Assembly (NCBI GenBank): GCA_024235795.1
Contig: JACKLR010000002.1
Coordinates: 930,001-994,000, forward strand
Reading direction: 5' to 3'
Source of the DNA: Burkholderiales bacterium
Lineage (GTDB): Bacteria > Pseudomonadota > Gammaproteobacteria > Burkholderiales > Nitrosomonadaceae
DNA length: 64,000 nucleotides
The position numbers were made by a program, and so were the translations under genes. Positions 9,511 through 19,961 of the stretch are shown one piece after another. The notes under the pieces were generated by a model that saw only the letters and a list, made by a program, of their open reading frames with translations, did no database searches and was not told the origin of the DNA. The stretch's first letter is position 1. Each line of letters opens with the position of its first letter.

Positions 9511-12024
9511 ATGAAAAATGACCACAGGAAACCGTTAGCGTCAAATCATGATAATGATTCGAAATTAGCGGTATCAGATCATACTGCAAAAATTCGTGTA
9601 GAACAGATCAAGCTGCTTTTTCAATTAAGCAAGACAGCTTTTCTGGCTACGCCTGTTCTTGCGGTCATTCTAGTTCTGGTTCATTGGAATCAAGTGTCCA
9701 GACAATTATTGCTGGTCTGGTTGGCAGCAATCTGTTTGTTGACACTGACAAGATTCTTTCATGTGAGCGCATATCTTGATCAAAACACGCCGGATCACAA
9801 GCTAGTCAAAGCAGTTTATGGTTTTTTGTTTGGCGTATTCCTGGCCGGCGTTTTGTGGGGTCTGGCCGGCGGCATTTTTTTTGTCAATGAGAGCCCGGTT
9901 CATAAGTTATTTCTAGCTTATTTACTTGGCGGGATAGTAGCAGGCGCAATGGCGACACTCTCCTCATACCAGGGCGCATTCTTAATTTTTTCAATACCCG
10001 TGATGCTGCCGTTTAGCTATCAGATTATTGTGCATGGCGGCGAAACCCATCTTGCGATGGCCCTAACGTATCTGTTATTCCTTTTATTGATGATCAAGAT
10101 TTCTACAAGAAATTTTAACACCATCAGGGATACGTTGCGTTTGCGTTTTGACAATTCAGATCTGGTCGACCGTTTGCTTGTGGCTAAAGAACAACAATTC
10201 CTGTCCAATGAGGCGTTAAAAGCCCAGATCGAAGAAAAAAAACGGGCAGAGCAAGCATTACAGGCTGCAAACAATCTGCTCGAGCAACGTGTCGATGAAC
10301 GTACCGAAGCGTTAGTACAATCCAACGACAAACTAGAACAAGAGAAAGAACTATTCAAAGTCACTTTGGCCAGTATTGGTGATGCAGTCATTACGACTGA
10401 TTTTCTCGGTAATGTCATGTATTTGAATCCGGCTGCAGAGCTTTTGACAGGGAGCAACAATCATGAAGTAAGGGGCAATCCTTTACAGCACGCCTTTCAG
10501 TTTGTTGATATCGTTAGTCAGGAGCCATTGAAAGAGTTACACATTGATTATTTGAAAAAAAGCCCGCGAAAGGGTGAAAACCGTGAATGTTTGTTAATTT
10601 GCAAAAATAATCACAAGTTTGTGATCAATTATGTCATAGCGCCCATTCATGATAGCAAAGCAAATATCATTGGAACGGTACTGACTTTCCGTGACGTAAC
10701 CGAGCAGCGTAAATTGACACAAAAACTGACTTATCAGGCGACCCATGATGCTTTGACAAGTTTGCTCAATCGAAATGAATTTGAAAGCCGGCTTGGACAA
10801 ATTCTTAAAACCACACGGGAGAATCATACCCATGCATTGCTCTATCTGGACCTGGATCAATTCAAAGTGGTTAACGATACTTGTGGGCATGATGCCGGCG
10901 ACGAATTATTGCGGCGTGTCAGTGGATTATTGCATGCAAGGTTGCGTAACCGAGACACTTTTGCGCGCCTTGGCGGGGATGAATTCGGAATTATCCTGGA
11001 GCATTGCCCACAGGAAAAAGCACTGCGTATAGCGCATATGTTGCGTGAACTTGTTCAGGATTTCCGCTTTCAGTGGCAGGGTAAGGTTTTTACAATCGGC
11101 GTCAGCATCGGATTGTTTCCGATCAATCGTACGAATATAAATCCGGCAAAGGCGTTGAGTGCCGCGGATAGTGCTTGTTATGCAGCCAAGGACAGTGGGC
11201 GTAACCGGATCCATGTTTATCAGGAAGAAGACAGTATTTTATTAAAACGGTCTGGTGAAATGCAATGGTTGCCACGCATTCAAAAGGCCATCGAAGAAAA
11301 CCGGTTTCTGCTTTATTATCAACCTATCCTGCTCATTGCCAATACAAAAGAGCAGGAAGAGCATGGAGAAATTCTGTTACGTTTGCAGGATGAACAAGGT
11401 AATTTGATATCGCCCGGTGCATTTCTACCTTCTGCGGAACGCTATCATCAAATGCAGGCACTTGATCGCCTGGTAGTTGAGCGTTCGCTTAAATTACTCA
11501 AAGCAGCTTCTTGGAAGCGAAAAAAAGTGATTTACGCAATTAACTTGTCTTCACAGTCTCTGGGTGATGAGGATTTTCTTGATTTTGTTATCGACAGCAT
11601 CAAAAAATATAATGTAAATCCTTCCAGTCTTTGTTTCGAAATCACTGAAAACGTTGCTTTGGCAGACTTAAAGCATGTAACCCGGTTTATTACGACGCTC
11701 AAGAAACTGGGTTGCCGTTTTTCTATGGACGATTTTGGCAGTGGTTTGTCATCATTCGGCTATTTGAAGGATATTCCAATTGATTACCTTAAAATTGATG
11801 GAAGGCTTGTTAAGGATATGATTGCAGACCCGGTCGATCGTGCAATGGTCGAGGCGATACATAATATTGGCCATGTCATGAAACTCAAAACAATCGCTGA
11901 ATGGGTTGAGAATGACGCCACACAAAATTTGCTAAAGGAAATGGGTGTTGATTATGTTCAAGGATACTGGCCTGCCAAACCTTATCGGATAGAAGGGGAG
12001 AATGACACATTCGCAAATAAATAA
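9511..12024 (+). CDS. Membrane PAS-GGDEF-EAL c-di-GMP signalling protein
   Basis: 837 residues. Five or six hydrophobic segments cover about residues 35-200, then a coiled coil rich in Glu/Gln (about 220-280). A PAS domain starting LASIGDAVITTDFLGN (about 284-400), a GGDEF domain (about 410-570) and an EAL domain (about 585-830) follow. GGDEF is intact (ARLGGDEF) and an RxxD inhibitory site (RNRD) stands five residues before it, as in active feedback-controlled diguanylate cyclases. The EAL motif reads EILLR, and DDFGSGLSSF and KIDGRLVKD are present, so phosphodiesterase activity is possible but not certain. The membrane and PAS parts suggest control by an envelope or redox signal. Confidence 0.9.
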   Translation: MKNDHRKPLASNHDNDSKLAVSDHTAKIRVEQIKLLFQLSKTAFLATPVLAVILVLVHWNQVSRQLLLVWLAAICLLTLTRFFHVSAYLDQNTPDHKLVKAVYGFLFGVFLAGVLWGLAGGIFFVNESPVHKLFLAYLLGGIVAGAMATLSSYQGAFLIFSIPVMLPFSYQIIVHGGETHLAMALTYLLFLLLMIKISTRNFNTIRDTLRLRFDNSDLVDRLLVAKEQQFLSNEALKAQIEEKKRAEQALQAANNLLEQRVDERTEALVQSNDKLEQEKELFKVTLASIGDAVITTDFLGNVMYLNPAAELLTGSNNHEVRGNPLQHAFQFVDIVSQEPLKELHIDYLKKSPRKGENRECLLICKNNHKFVINYVIAPIHDSKANIIGTVLTFRDVTEQRKLTQKLTYQATHDALTSLLNRNEFESRLGQILKTTRENHTHALLYLDLDQFKVVNDTCGHDAGDELLRRVSGLLHARLRNRDTFARLGGDEFGIILEHCPQEKALRIAHMLRELVQDFRFQWQGKVFTIGVSIGLFPINRTNINPAKALSAADSACYAAKDSGRNRIHVYQEEDSILLKRSGEMQWLPRIQKAIEENRFLLYYQPILLIANTKEQEEHGEILLRLQDEQGNLISPGAFLPSAERYHQMQALDRLVVERSLKLLKAASWKRKKVIYAINLSSQSLGDEDFLDFVIDSIKKYNVNPSSLCFEITENVALADLKHVTRFITTLKKLGCRFSMDDFGSGLSSFGYLKDIPIDYLKIDGRLVKDMIADPVDRAMVEAIHNIGHVMKLKTIAEWVENDATQNLLKEMGVDYVQGYWPAKPYRIEGENDTFANK

Positions 12025-12055
12025 ACAATAACCGTTGATTTTGTTTTGTGTCGTT

Positions 12056-12655
12056 TCAGTCTGTTAACTTCCCGTTAAGAAATTCCAGTATTCCCCCGGT
12101 TTCGGTGTGGCGAATACGCGTTATGCCGCCGTTACTGATTTTAATTCGATATAGTCCAATAGGTGCAGCGTGAACAACATGTGCAGCAATGGCGCGAATC
12201 ACGCCGGCATGCGTTACGACCAAGCAATGTTGACCCTGATAGCGTATTACTGTGTCATCATAAGCGGAAACGACCCGCTGGATAAAACCGCCAAGGTCCT
12301 CAGCACCTGAAGGACGATGCTTGACCGGATCTCTCAGAAAATCCAGATATTCTGCAGCCTTGCCAATTTTAATTGCTTCATGACTGAGGCCTTCCCAAAT
12401 GCCAAAACCCACTTCCTTGAATCTGGGTTCGACAGAAACACCGATTTGATGCCGTTTTCCCAGGGCTTCAGCGAAAGCATGGCAACGTGCGAGAGGAGAG
12501 CTGATAATCTGTTGCCAATATGAATAGTTGCCGACAGCATCCCACATTTGTATCCAGCCTTGTTCTGTGAGCGGATCATTGATAGTATAACCGCGATATT
12601 TGCGTCCACCAACGGGTTCGCCATGTCTGATGAAGTCAACAATGGTTTCTTTCAT
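12056..12655 (-). CDS. Histidine phosphatase family protein (alpha-ribazole phosphatase-like)
   Basis: 199 residues of the phosphoglycerate-mutase-like fold. The nucleophile motif is FIRHGEP at residues 9-15, a second SSPLARCHAFAEAL near 51-64, GIWEGLSHE near 91, and the second catalytic His in VTHAGVIRAI near 147. The family includes alpha-ribazole phosphatase (CobC) of B12 assembly and broad phosphatases. The class II ribonucleotide reductase in the window makes a cobalamin role attractive, but no other cobalamin gene is adjacent. Convergent with the GGDEF-EAL gene, whose stop is 32 bp away. Confidence 0.8.
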   Translation of the reverse strand: MKETIVDFIRHGEPVGGRKYRGYTINDPLTEQGWIQMWDAVGNYSYWQQIISSPLARCHAFAEALGKRHQIGVSVEPRFKEVGFGIWEGLSHEAIKIGKAAEYLDFLRDPVKHRPSGAEDLGGFIQRVVSAYDDTVIRYQGQHCLVVTHAGVIRAIAAHVVHAAPIGLYRIKISNGGITRIRHTETGGILEFLNGKLTD

Positions 12656-12735
12656 GCTATAAAATAGTTATTAAATGTAAATTTTAATCTTGTTAAATTT
12701 TACAGCTTGCGCATTAAGCAGTAAGTACAAAGGGG

Positions 12736-14562
12736 TTAAATTGATGCGCCTTCCTCATTTTGGGCGCATAGCGGAAACTGCTGTAACAGTTCTCTGAGTT
12801 GCGCATGATCGAACGGTTTGCTGAGGTGTTCATTCATCCCGGCGTCGAAGCACTCCCGTTTGATGTGTTCGAAAGCGTGCGCCGTCAACGCTATAATCGG
12901 TATCGGCGCAGCTTTGTTTCTTTGCTCAATGTTTCGGATATGCCTTGTCGCCTCAAATCCATCCATGACAGGCATGTTACAGTCCATTAGTATCAGGTCA
13001 AAATGTTGTGTTGAAAACGCATTAATTGCTTCAGCGCCATTGCATGCCAGTGCAACTTTGCAATTGAAATTTTCCAGCATTGCTTTGCTTACAATCTGAT
13101 TGACTTCATTATCCTCGACAACCAGTACATGGGCCGACGGTTTATTCGCCGTCAGCGCCGTATTGGCAGTCGGTTTGACCTCGGCAATATTTTCTGCCTC
13201 AGAAATTTGATATTCGAGCGGGATATATACAGTAAACCGGGAACCTTTCCCAAGTTCGCTCGATACCGTAATTTTACCGTCCATAAGCGTTAATAAATTA
13301 TGGGTAATGGCCAGACCGAGCCCGGAGCCGTTAATATGCTGAGTCGTTTCACCAACCTGAGAAAATTCCTGGAATAAGCGCGCCTGATTCTCTGCGGAAA
13401 TGCCTATGCCTGTATCAGTTACGGTAAACTGTAATGCTGCCATTTCTTGTCCGGGTTGCTGGACGCACTGCACCTGAAGATCAACATGGCCTTTATGCGT
13501 ATACTTGAAGGCATTGCCGAGCAAATTAAAAAGAATCTGCTTGATTCGGTGTGAATCGCCAATTAATTGATAGGGAAAATCACATGCAAAATTGACACTA
13601 AATCCCAGCGCTTTTTCCCTGGCTTTGATTCGGAACAATAATTCAACTTCTTTAATACAGGCATGCAAATCAAACGACTGATTAACAATGGAAATTTTTT
13701 TCGCTTCTATTTTGGCAAAGTCAAGAATATCATCAATGATGCGCAGGAGCGTACGCCCTGAATTTTGAATCATGCATAGATAATTTTCCTGCTGACTATC
13801 AAGCTGCGTTGTCGCCAGAATTTCTGTTAAGCCGAGCACGCCGTTCATTGGTGTGCGAATTTCGTGACTCATTGCTGCCAAAAAAGCTGATTTTGCTTTA
13901 TTTGCGGACTCCGCTTGTAAACGCGCCTGTTCCAGATCAGTCGCCTGCTTTTCCAATAGTACCGCCTGTTGACGCATGATCCAGTAATTATCATACTGTA
14001 ATTTTCCGTTGTGGATGGAAAACAGGAAAAAACCGATCCCGGAAATCAGTATTACCCAGCTGATATTGCCGGAAGTGAACAAAACAAGGCTGATGAGGCT
14101 TGGCACGTAGATCAACACGGCAAAAGTGAGCATCAAACGAAAACGCGGAGAAACGGCTGCAATCCCGCCGGACAGAAACCCGACTGTCGATAAAATGGCA
14201 AGCGCTGTTCCGTTATCAATACTGCTGACCGACAGAAAAATCCATATCAGAAAAATAGCCCAGGTTATCGCTGTCATGCTATAGAGCGTCGTCACGGAAT
14301 GCTCATGAACCAGTTTATTAGCGTTCTCCTGATCTAGAATACGGCCGCAGACGAATAAACGCATTGCCGCCAGAATAACAAATAATACAACGATAACAGC
14401 AATATAGGATTGTGCGAGCAGCACGGGAGAGATCAAAATGATAGTGATACTGAATGGAATATAAAAAAGGCCGCCTAGACGCATGCGTCTTGCCATATCC
14501 TGATTGGTACCGATGCGTACCGATTCAAGATTTGCGATTTCCGGTTCTGACCACATAGACAT
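12736..14562 (-). CDS. Hybrid histidine kinase with C-terminal receiver domain
   Basis: The frame is open to a TTG at 14637, but the ATG at 14562 (with AGG upstream) gives a more natural start and 608 residues. An N-terminal membrane region of about six segments is followed by a coiled coil. A HisKA domain carries the phosphorylated His in [11 protein letters not shown], and the HATPase has DTGIGIS and GSGLGLAI. The receiver domain shows VVEDNEVN at its acidic pocket and phospho-Asp in [13 protein letters not shown]. There is no separate HPt or output domain, so it must pass phosphate to a partner encoded elsewhere. The signal is unknown. Confidence 0.88.
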   Translation of the reverse strand: MSMWSEPEIANLESVRIGTNQDMARRMRLGGLFYIPFSITIILISPVLLAQSYIAVIVVLFVILAAMRLFVCGRILDQENANKLVHEHSVTTLYSMTAITWAIFLIWIFLSVSSIDNGTALAILSTVGFLSGGIAAVSPRFRLMLTFAVLIYVPSLISLVLFTSGNISWVILISGIGFFLFSIHNGKLQYDNYWIMRQQAVLLEKQATDLEQARLQAESANKAKSAFLAAMSHEIRTPMNGVLGLTEILATTQLDSQQENYLCMIQNSGRTLLRIIDDILDFAKIEAKKISIVNQSFDLHACIKEVELLFRIKAREKALGFSVNFACDFPYQLIGDSHRIKQILFNLLGNAFKYTHKGHVDLQVQCVQQPGQEMAALQFTVTDTGIGISAENQARLFQEFSQVGETTQHINGSGLGLAITHNLLTLMDGKITVSSELGKGSRFTVYIPLEYQISEAENIAEVKPTANTALTANKPSAHVLVVEDNEVNQIVSKAMLENFNCKVALACNGAEAINAFSTQHFDLILMDCNMPVMDGFEATRHIRNIEQRNKAAPIPIIALTAHAFEHIKRECFDAGMNEHLSKPFDHAQLRELLQQFPLCAQNEEGASI

Positions 14563-14767
14563 ATTGCCTGTTCTGCAAGTTATTTTTAGAAACGCTTGAT
14601 GTTCTAAAAAGGTAAAGTATGTTAAGACAGAAGACAATTTGAGTCTATAATTAAAAAGCGAATGAAATGCAGGCTATTTTGATTTAACGATGACACAAAA
14701 TTATGCTGTGCCGGGTTAAAGAAAACTTTGTTGGTCGAACCGGCCGGATTATCAGACAATTTTTACA

Positions 14768-15187
14768 ATGTGGCTACAAAAGCAAATCCATCTAAAAGCA
14801 CGTTCCCGCGGATTTCATTTAATCACACAAGAAATTGTGCAGCAATTGCCTGAACTCAGTGACGTTAGTGTGGGACTGATGCACCTTTTTATACAACATA
14901 CATCAGCTTCGTTAACCTTGAATGAAAATGCGGACCCAACCGTTCGCCAGGATTTTGAATCCTATTTTAATCATGCGGTGCCAGAAAATGAACCGTACTA
15001 CAAACATGTTAACGAAGGCAGCGATGACCTGCCTGCGCATTTGAAATCCAGCCTGCTCGGTTGTGGCCTGACAATTCCTGTTACCGATGGCCGCCCAAAT
15101 CTTGGTGTCTGGCAGGGGATATATCTGTGTGAGCACCGAAATTATGGCGGTAGCAGAAGTCTGGTAATTACGGTTTTTGGAGAATAG
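14768..15187 (+). CDS. YjbQ family protein (UPF0047, secondary thiamine-phosphate synthase-like)
   Basis: 139 residues, the usual length for YjbQ. Conserved features are HTSASLTLNENADPTVRQDF (about residues 40-59), the HLKSSLLG segment near 95 and the WQGIYLCEHR segment near 119. Family members form small trimers with a metal site, and some rescue thiamine-phosphate synthase mutants; the real cellular role is unclear. Single gene; its stop is 18 bp from the convergent ACP gene. Confidence 0.88.
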   Translation: MWLQKQIHLKARSRGFHLITQEIVQQLPELSDVSVGLMHLFIQHTSASLTLNENADPTVRQDFESYFNHAVPENEPYYKHVNEGSDDLPAHLKSSLLGCGLTIPVTDGRPNLGVWQGIYLCEHRNYGGSRSLVITVFGE

Positions 15188-15205
15188 CGTTTAGCGCGTT
15201 ACAAC

Positions 15206-15460
15206 TCACGATGGCGCCGATGATTGATGATTACTGATGTAATCAATAATATCCTTGACGCAGTGAAAATCCTTAACTTCATCATCCTCGAAAGTCACGC
15301 CAAACGTTTCTTCGGCATCAAATAAAAGTTGAACCCGGTCCATAGAGTCGAGACCCAGTTCTTCAAATTCTGAAGTGGCGTTGATTGTTGAAACATCGAC
15401 ATCGTCAACTTTGGATGCGATAAATTCAATCACTTTTTCTTCAATATTTTCAGTATTCAT
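15206..15460 (-). CDS. acpP: Acyl carrier protein
   Basis: 84 residues, acidic. The phosphopantetheine attachment site is the Ser in GLDSMDRVQLLFDAEE (Ser39 or so). It lies directly downstream of a KASII gene on the same strand with a 19-bp gap, matching an acpP-fabF type pair, although the order is reversed from the usual fabD-fabG-acpP-fabF cluster and no other fab gene is here. It may therefore be a second, dedicated carrier rather than the main AcpP. Confidence 0.85.
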   Translation of the reverse strand: MNTENIEEKVIEFIASKVDDVDVSTINATSEFEELGLDSMDRVQLLFDAEETFGVTFEDDEVKDFHCVKDIIDYISNHQSSAPS

Positions 15461-15479
15461 TTTTGATTTTACCTTTATT

Positions 15480-16697
15480 TTAGACAGTTGCGAAAATGAG
15501 GCTTACATTGTTGCCGCCAAACCCAAAAGCATTGCATAAGGCGACATTTGCTGATTTTTTTAGTGCCTGGTTGGGCGTATAGTTGAGATCACATTCCGGA
15601 TCAGCTTCGTCAAGATTGACGGTGGGATGAATAATACCGGTTTGCAGCGACATAATTGCGGCAATACTGCCGATTGCTGCGGATGCGCCGATCGTATGGC
15701 CGATCATGGATTTTGTGGCGCTGATCGCAATATTCTGCGCATGCGCTCCAAAAACCTGCTTGATTGCATTGGTCTCGACAATATCGCCCAACGGTGTGGA
15801 TGTCGCATGTGCATTGATATAATCAACTGTTTCTGGTTTGATGCCGGCATCTCGAATGGCAGTTTCCATGGCCGCGACCTGTCCATCCATATCAGGTGCC
15901 ACGATATGCGCCGCATCGCATGCACAGCCGTAGCCCGCAAGCTGCGCATAAATTTTTGCCCCCCGTCTTTTTGCTGCTTCCTCTCTTTCCAGAACGAGAA
16001 TACCTGCACCTTCACCCATAACAAAACCATCACGGCCTGCAGCAAATGGTCGCGAAGCATGTTCAGGGTCGTCATTAAATCCGGTCGATAGCGCATGTAA
16101 AGCTTCAAAACCGGCAATGGTCAATGGTAAAACACAAGCTTCGGCACCACCGGTCAGGACAACATCCGCTTTTCCTGTCCGTAACAGGTCTAACCCCATG
16201 CCGATGGCATTACCGCCCGATGAGCATGCGGTACTGCAAGTCAGATTAACGCCTTTTAAACCATATTGCGTAGCTATCCATGCCGCTGCGGAATTTGCCA
16301 TGGTTCTCGGTACGGTAAACGGGGGGATAGCCTTATTCTGAAGCCTGCGTTCAGCGGATGCTTCAAAAGTTGCAAACCCGCCCATGCCTGAACCCAGACT
16401 GACTGCCAGCCGGCGCGGCTCATAACAATCAAGACTGCCGGCATCTTCCATTGCCTGATTGGCGGCGTGCAGGGCAAGCTGCGTAAACCGGTCGGTTTGC
16501 TCGATTTGCTTGTTCTTTAGAAAAGATTTGGGATCAAAATCAGCGATTTCACCTGCAATGCGGGAGCGATTATTCGATGAATCAAAGCACTGAATACTGC
16601 GTATCCCGTTTTTGCCGTTTATGGCCGCACTCCAGAATTGATCTATGCCGGAGCCTATCGGTGAAACAATTCCCAGTCCGGAAACAACGATGCGCAT
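15480..16697 (-). CDS. fabF: Beta-ketoacyl-ACP synthase II
   Basis: I start the gene at the ATG at 16697 (MRIVVSGLGIVSP), giving the normal 405 residues; the open frame extends 63 codons further upstream but that part is unlike the family. The active-site Cys is in TCSTACSSGGNA, with catalytic His residues in NAHATSTPLGD and SMIGHTIGASAA. It condenses malonyl-ACP with acyl-ACP in fatty-acid elongation. With the ACP downstream it forms a two-gene unit. Being outside a full fab cluster, it could serve a specialised acyl chain. Confidence 0.9.
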   Translation of the reverse strand: MRIVVSGLGIVSPIGSGIDQFWSAAINGKNGIRSIQCFDSSNNRSRIAGEIADFDPKSFLKNKQIEQTDRFTQLALHAANQAMEDAGSLDCYEPRRLAVSLGSGMGGFATFEASAERRLQNKAIPPFTVPRTMANSAAAWIATQYGLKGVNLTCSTACSSGGNAIGMGLDLLRTGKADVVLTGGAEACVLPLTIAGFEALHALSTGFNDDPEHASRPFAAGRDGFVMGEGAGILVLEREEAAKRRGAKIYAQLAGYGCACDAAHIVAPDMDGQVAAMETAIRDAGIKPETVDYINAHATSTPLGDIVETNAIKQVFGAHAQNIAISATKSMIGHTIGASAAIGSIAAIMSLQTGIIHPTVNLDEADPECDLNYTPNQALKKSANVALCNAFGFGGNNVSLIFATV

Positions 16698-17026
16698 ATT
16701 AGATTTTAGAAAAGAATCTAGAAATGTAACAAAACCAGGATAAATAAATACATAGCTTAACCAAAAACGAATATACTTCAAAGATCGATTTGTTGTCAAA
16801 CGCATTGATAAGTATTGGAAAAACCTCACTCGGATATCAGGTTTATTCGGTTTTTTGTGTATTGCTAACCGGTTAAAATGACTCAAACTTTTTTACGCTT
16901 AACCCTTAACCAAGCGTCTAACCGGATAGTGTTCGATTAATGCCATCGAGTCGATAGCCTGAGCCTTGAATCTGCCAACAGGGGAGAACGTGCTGAAAAC
17001 TGTATGACTTTGCACATGTTCTGGGG
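16698..17026. other. Intergenic region between fabF and a divergent exported-protein gene
   Basis: About 330 bp with no supported gene. It should contain the promoters of the leftward fabF-acpP unit and the rightward gene at 17027. The open frame continuing from fabF covers part of it but shows no family pattern. I see no strong hairpin or repeat. Confidence 0.5.
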
Positions 17027-17926
17027 ATGAAAAGAATTCTTTTAATGATACTTGTTTTTGGCATAGTTATTCCTTCCTGTGCCTTCTACAGGCCGGTCGA
17101 TGATATCTATTCCGGTATCCATGATCATCCGGCTACAAGACATGAAAGAATCGCATTCTCCGGTTTTTATCTGCCATCATCAAGAACCGCAAGCAGTATG
17201 CGGGATAAAAATAACTACAAAATTAAATTACTGACCCGTGAATTTCTGGATCCGGATTTAACCGCGTCACCACTGTTTGGATATTATTCCTATTTGATCT
17301 TTACCGATCAATCCGGCACAACATATCCCATGAGAAAAGAAGCTGCCAGAGCTTTCATGTGTCAGCTCGAAGAAACGGACAGATCAAAAGCCGTCGGCGT
17401 AAATACAAAAAATATGGCTGTTTTTTATGCACCTGTGAAACCCGGTACGACAGGCAAAATAAAAAAACATGCATCGGGTGAAACACTGCTCATGCACTAC
17501 AACTATACTTTTGCCGAAGCACTGATGGCTAAAATTAATAACAAAAATCCTAATGAGAACCTCAACGAAAATTTTACAACTGGAATTATTGCGCATTTAA
17601 CCCCGTTGAGTCTTAGCGATGATGACCCCATCATGCTGGACAGACTGGAAATTATTAACCTGAGCAACATGCAGCCGGCACAGATTGGCGCGGTAATCCG
17701 GAAATTACGTCAAGCGGTTTTGACCGATGACCAAATTTCAGAAATTAGAATTCCATCAAATAAACAACAAGAGATATTACAGGGAACGGGACTTGAAACC
17801 ACTCCAGTTTACGTTGATCCAGTCATAGAAGATTTTGCCGCCATCTTCAGACTAATTTTGGCATCGACTAAACATTTAATGCCGCAGGTTGAAACCGCAG
17901 AGGCATCCTCAATTATCTGCAAATAA
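17027..17926 (+). CDS. Hypothetical exported protein (possible lipoprotein)
   Basis: 299 residues, no recognised family. The N terminus MKRILLMILVFGIVIPSC is a signal peptide, and Cys18 after IPS could be a lipobox cysteine although the sequence is not canonical. The rest is soluble, with a central SYLIFTDQSGTTYPMR segment, and it mentions several Asn-rich stretches (KINNKNPNENLNENF). It is probably in the periplasm or anchored to a membrane. No operon partner: the next gene is 108 bp away behind an AT-rich stretch. Confidence 0.7.
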   Translation: MKRILLMILVFGIVIPSCAFYRPVDDIYSGIHDHPATRHERIAFSGFYLPSSRTASSMRDKNNYKIKLLTREFLDPDLTASPLFGYYSYLIFTDQSGTTYPMRKEAARAFMCQLEETDRSKAVGVNTKNMAVFYAPVKPGTTGKIKKHASGETLLMHYNYTFAEALMAKINNKNPNENLNENFTTGIIAHLTPLSLSDDDPIMLDRLEIINLSNMQPAQIGAVIRKLRQAVLTDDQISEIRIPSNKQQEILQGTGLETTPVYVDPVIEDFAAIFRLILASTKHLMPQVETAEASSIICK

Positions 17927-18034
17927 TTGAAAATGGGTGAATACATCAATATTTATATTTTTTTTTCTGAATTTGATCAATTTTTTTTTGATTAAAATGC
18001 AATTACAGTCAACTTTAATATTGGATGAACAGGT

Positions 18035-18295
18035 ATGGCGCTCAGTAAGCAAATTAAAGAATTTAATACTTACCTAAAAAACAATGAATCCGTTTTGGAC
18101 CGTGACTTTAAACATGTTTCGGACAAAATTATGTTGCACTGGGGATATCCGGAATTTTATCCTTTCATAAAAAAATTACTCGTTAATAATCCAGATCGTA
18201 ATCGAAAAGGTTTCCCAATCGAAGCAATGCAGGAAATCTATAAACTTTATGAAATACATACCGACTTGTTTCCACACATGGATTCCAGGGATTAA
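18035..18295 (+). CDS. Small hypothetical protein (86 aa)
   Basis: 86 residues, no signal peptide. It is rich in aromatic and charged residues, with LHWGYPEFYPFIKKLLVNN in the middle and GFPIEAMQEIYKLYEIH near the end, suggesting a small all-alpha soluble protein. ATG follows AACAGGT. No family assigned. The end of this gene marks the start of an AT-rich, probably acquired segment. Confidence 0.65.
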   Translation: MALSKQIKEFNTYLKNNESVLDRDFKHVSDKIMLHWGYPEFYPFIKKLLVNNPDRNRKGFPIEAMQEIYKLYEIHTDLFPHMDSRD

Positions 18296-18740
18296 TTCAT
18301 AATATAGTATTGCCTAAATAACAAAACCTTATCCAATTCCAGGAAAACCTGAAGACATGATACTCAGTCATGGCAGTATTCGTTAGTAGCGCTGTCCTGG
18401 CAAGTGTCATGTCATTCAACCCTGATGCCGCAGCATACCAATCCAACGTAAAAACGCATCCTCGTCAGTAGCCTTTGCAGTGGTTGTCCGGATTAACCAA
18501 ACTTGTTGAAAGCATAGTTCTATTTATCGAGAAGTATTGCCTTGACAAATAATTTCCCACACCATAATTGCTAATAATTTATATTATGTAAAATTAATCG
18601 CAGACGTTACAATAGACGGCTTACGGACAAAATACAAAACTTCATTTTTAATTTTTGGCTTTCTACTTAAAAAATCCATCTTATTCAAATTTTAAAAAAC
18701 TTACCTATCTAATTTACTCAAAAAATGAGGTTGTCAAGAC
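18296..18740. other. Gene-poor AT-rich stretch
   Basis: About 445 bp without a supported gene. A 33-codon frame at 18370-18471 (plus) begins with a hydrophobic MAVFVSSAVLASVMS segment that looks like a lone signal peptide and may be a remnant of an exported protein. The rest is AT-rich and leads into the disrupted gene on the minus strand. Confidence 0.35.
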
Positions 18741-19770
18741 TTACTTATTATTTCTATAGATCAAAAATAATTCTTCCTGAATAGCACGACTAACAATTTC
18801 TTTTAATTTGTAGTACAAATCACGCTCAAATTGGGTTAATCGTTTTTTACCGCTATGGACTATGTTTGATCTAATTTCATAAATTTTGTCAAATATTTCT
18901 AAAATTTCTTCTCTTTCTACAAAATTTTTACCAATAAAATATGCACATCTGTTACCAAGTAGTCTACCAATACCAATCAAGTCAGACACTTTCTTATCAC
19001 CAAATAAAATTTCCAAAGCAACCATTGTTTGAATAAAAGAAAGCAGTTCATTATTACCCAAGAAACTTTCAAAATACCATTTAGCAGATAGCATCAACTT
19101 TTCAGTAAATTTATCCTGAGAAAGTACTAGAGCTAATACCTCCAATATTTCTTTTATTGATTTGATATTAGAAGAGTTTATATCCAAGCCATATAAAACT
19201 TCAGCAAAGTCTTGGTTTAATTCAATAGATTTTATATATTTCCAAGGCGAATCTTCTTGATGCACATGTACTAAATTACTAATGCGAGCCAGTAATAATG
19301 GACGTCGCCTCTGATTAACATTTAATAATTTTATGGCTATTGCTATTCCTAGAAATGATTTAAAAATATCAATAGCTTCATTCTCAGAATTCGTTGAAAT
19401 ATACTTACTCTTGCATACAAAACCACTGTATTGGACTTGTATATATGAGATTTCCTTAATCAAAAATAAGGGTTCATTAACATTTTTCTCAGAAAAGGAA
19501 TCATTTGAATTCAGTTCTAAATTGTATGCTTTGATAAATTTTTCATTTGGTTTAATTATTTTAATCTTATCGGAAAGCTCATGGGTATCACCTTCAACAA
19601 ACTTAGAAATCTGGGAATTCAACCTAAAAGTAAAAATATATTTCCATGGAAGACTATTAAATGACTTAATTAATCGTTCTGATACTTTATGGCTATCTTG
19701 ATATCCTTCAATTTGTGTTAGTTTTCTTTTAGGTATATTAGGATCATAATCGAGTTTATCACTTAACTCC
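18741..19770 (-). pseudogene. HEPN-domain (ApeA-like) protein, 3' fragment of an IS21-split gene
   Basis: This is the larger C-terminal part (about 342 residues) of a gene whose first 84 codons lie at 22384-22637. Removing the IS21-type element and one 5-bp duplication restores one 427-residue frame without stops. Near the C terminus MVALEILFGDKK, a GRLLGNR segment and IYEIRSNIVHSGKKR form a HEPN-like domain; RSNIVH fits the RxxxxH RNase motif. HEPN domains of this kind occur in antiviral and toxin RNases, so a defence role is likely but inferred. Codon use and AT content differ from neighbours. A TTG at 19622 could still start a shortened protein. Confidence 0.75.
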
Positions 19771-19775
19771 TCAGA
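19771..19775. repeat. Target-site duplication, left copy of IS21 element (TCAGA)
   Basis: TCAGA directly precedes the TGTCA end of the element, and the identical TCAGA follows the other end at 22384-22388. A 5-bp duplication is in the normal range for the IS21 family. Confidence 0.85.
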
Positions 19776-19961
19776 TGTCAGTTTTCACCCCAATAGAGCC
19801 AGTCCAATTTCACCGTAATGGAGCCAGTGAAATTTCACTGTAATGGAACCATTTAATTTTCACCATAATGGAGCCATTCACTAGGCATCATTAACCAGAT
19901 TTCAGGTTCGGATTTTCTATTACTGCTGGTTATTCTGTTGATTTTTTATCAGAGGATAACC

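Noticed and set aside
19622..19701. The TTG at 19622 as true start of the HEPN gene
   Set aside because: The frame is open upstream of it to the IS end and joins exactly with the 22384-22637 part, so the real start is at 22637.
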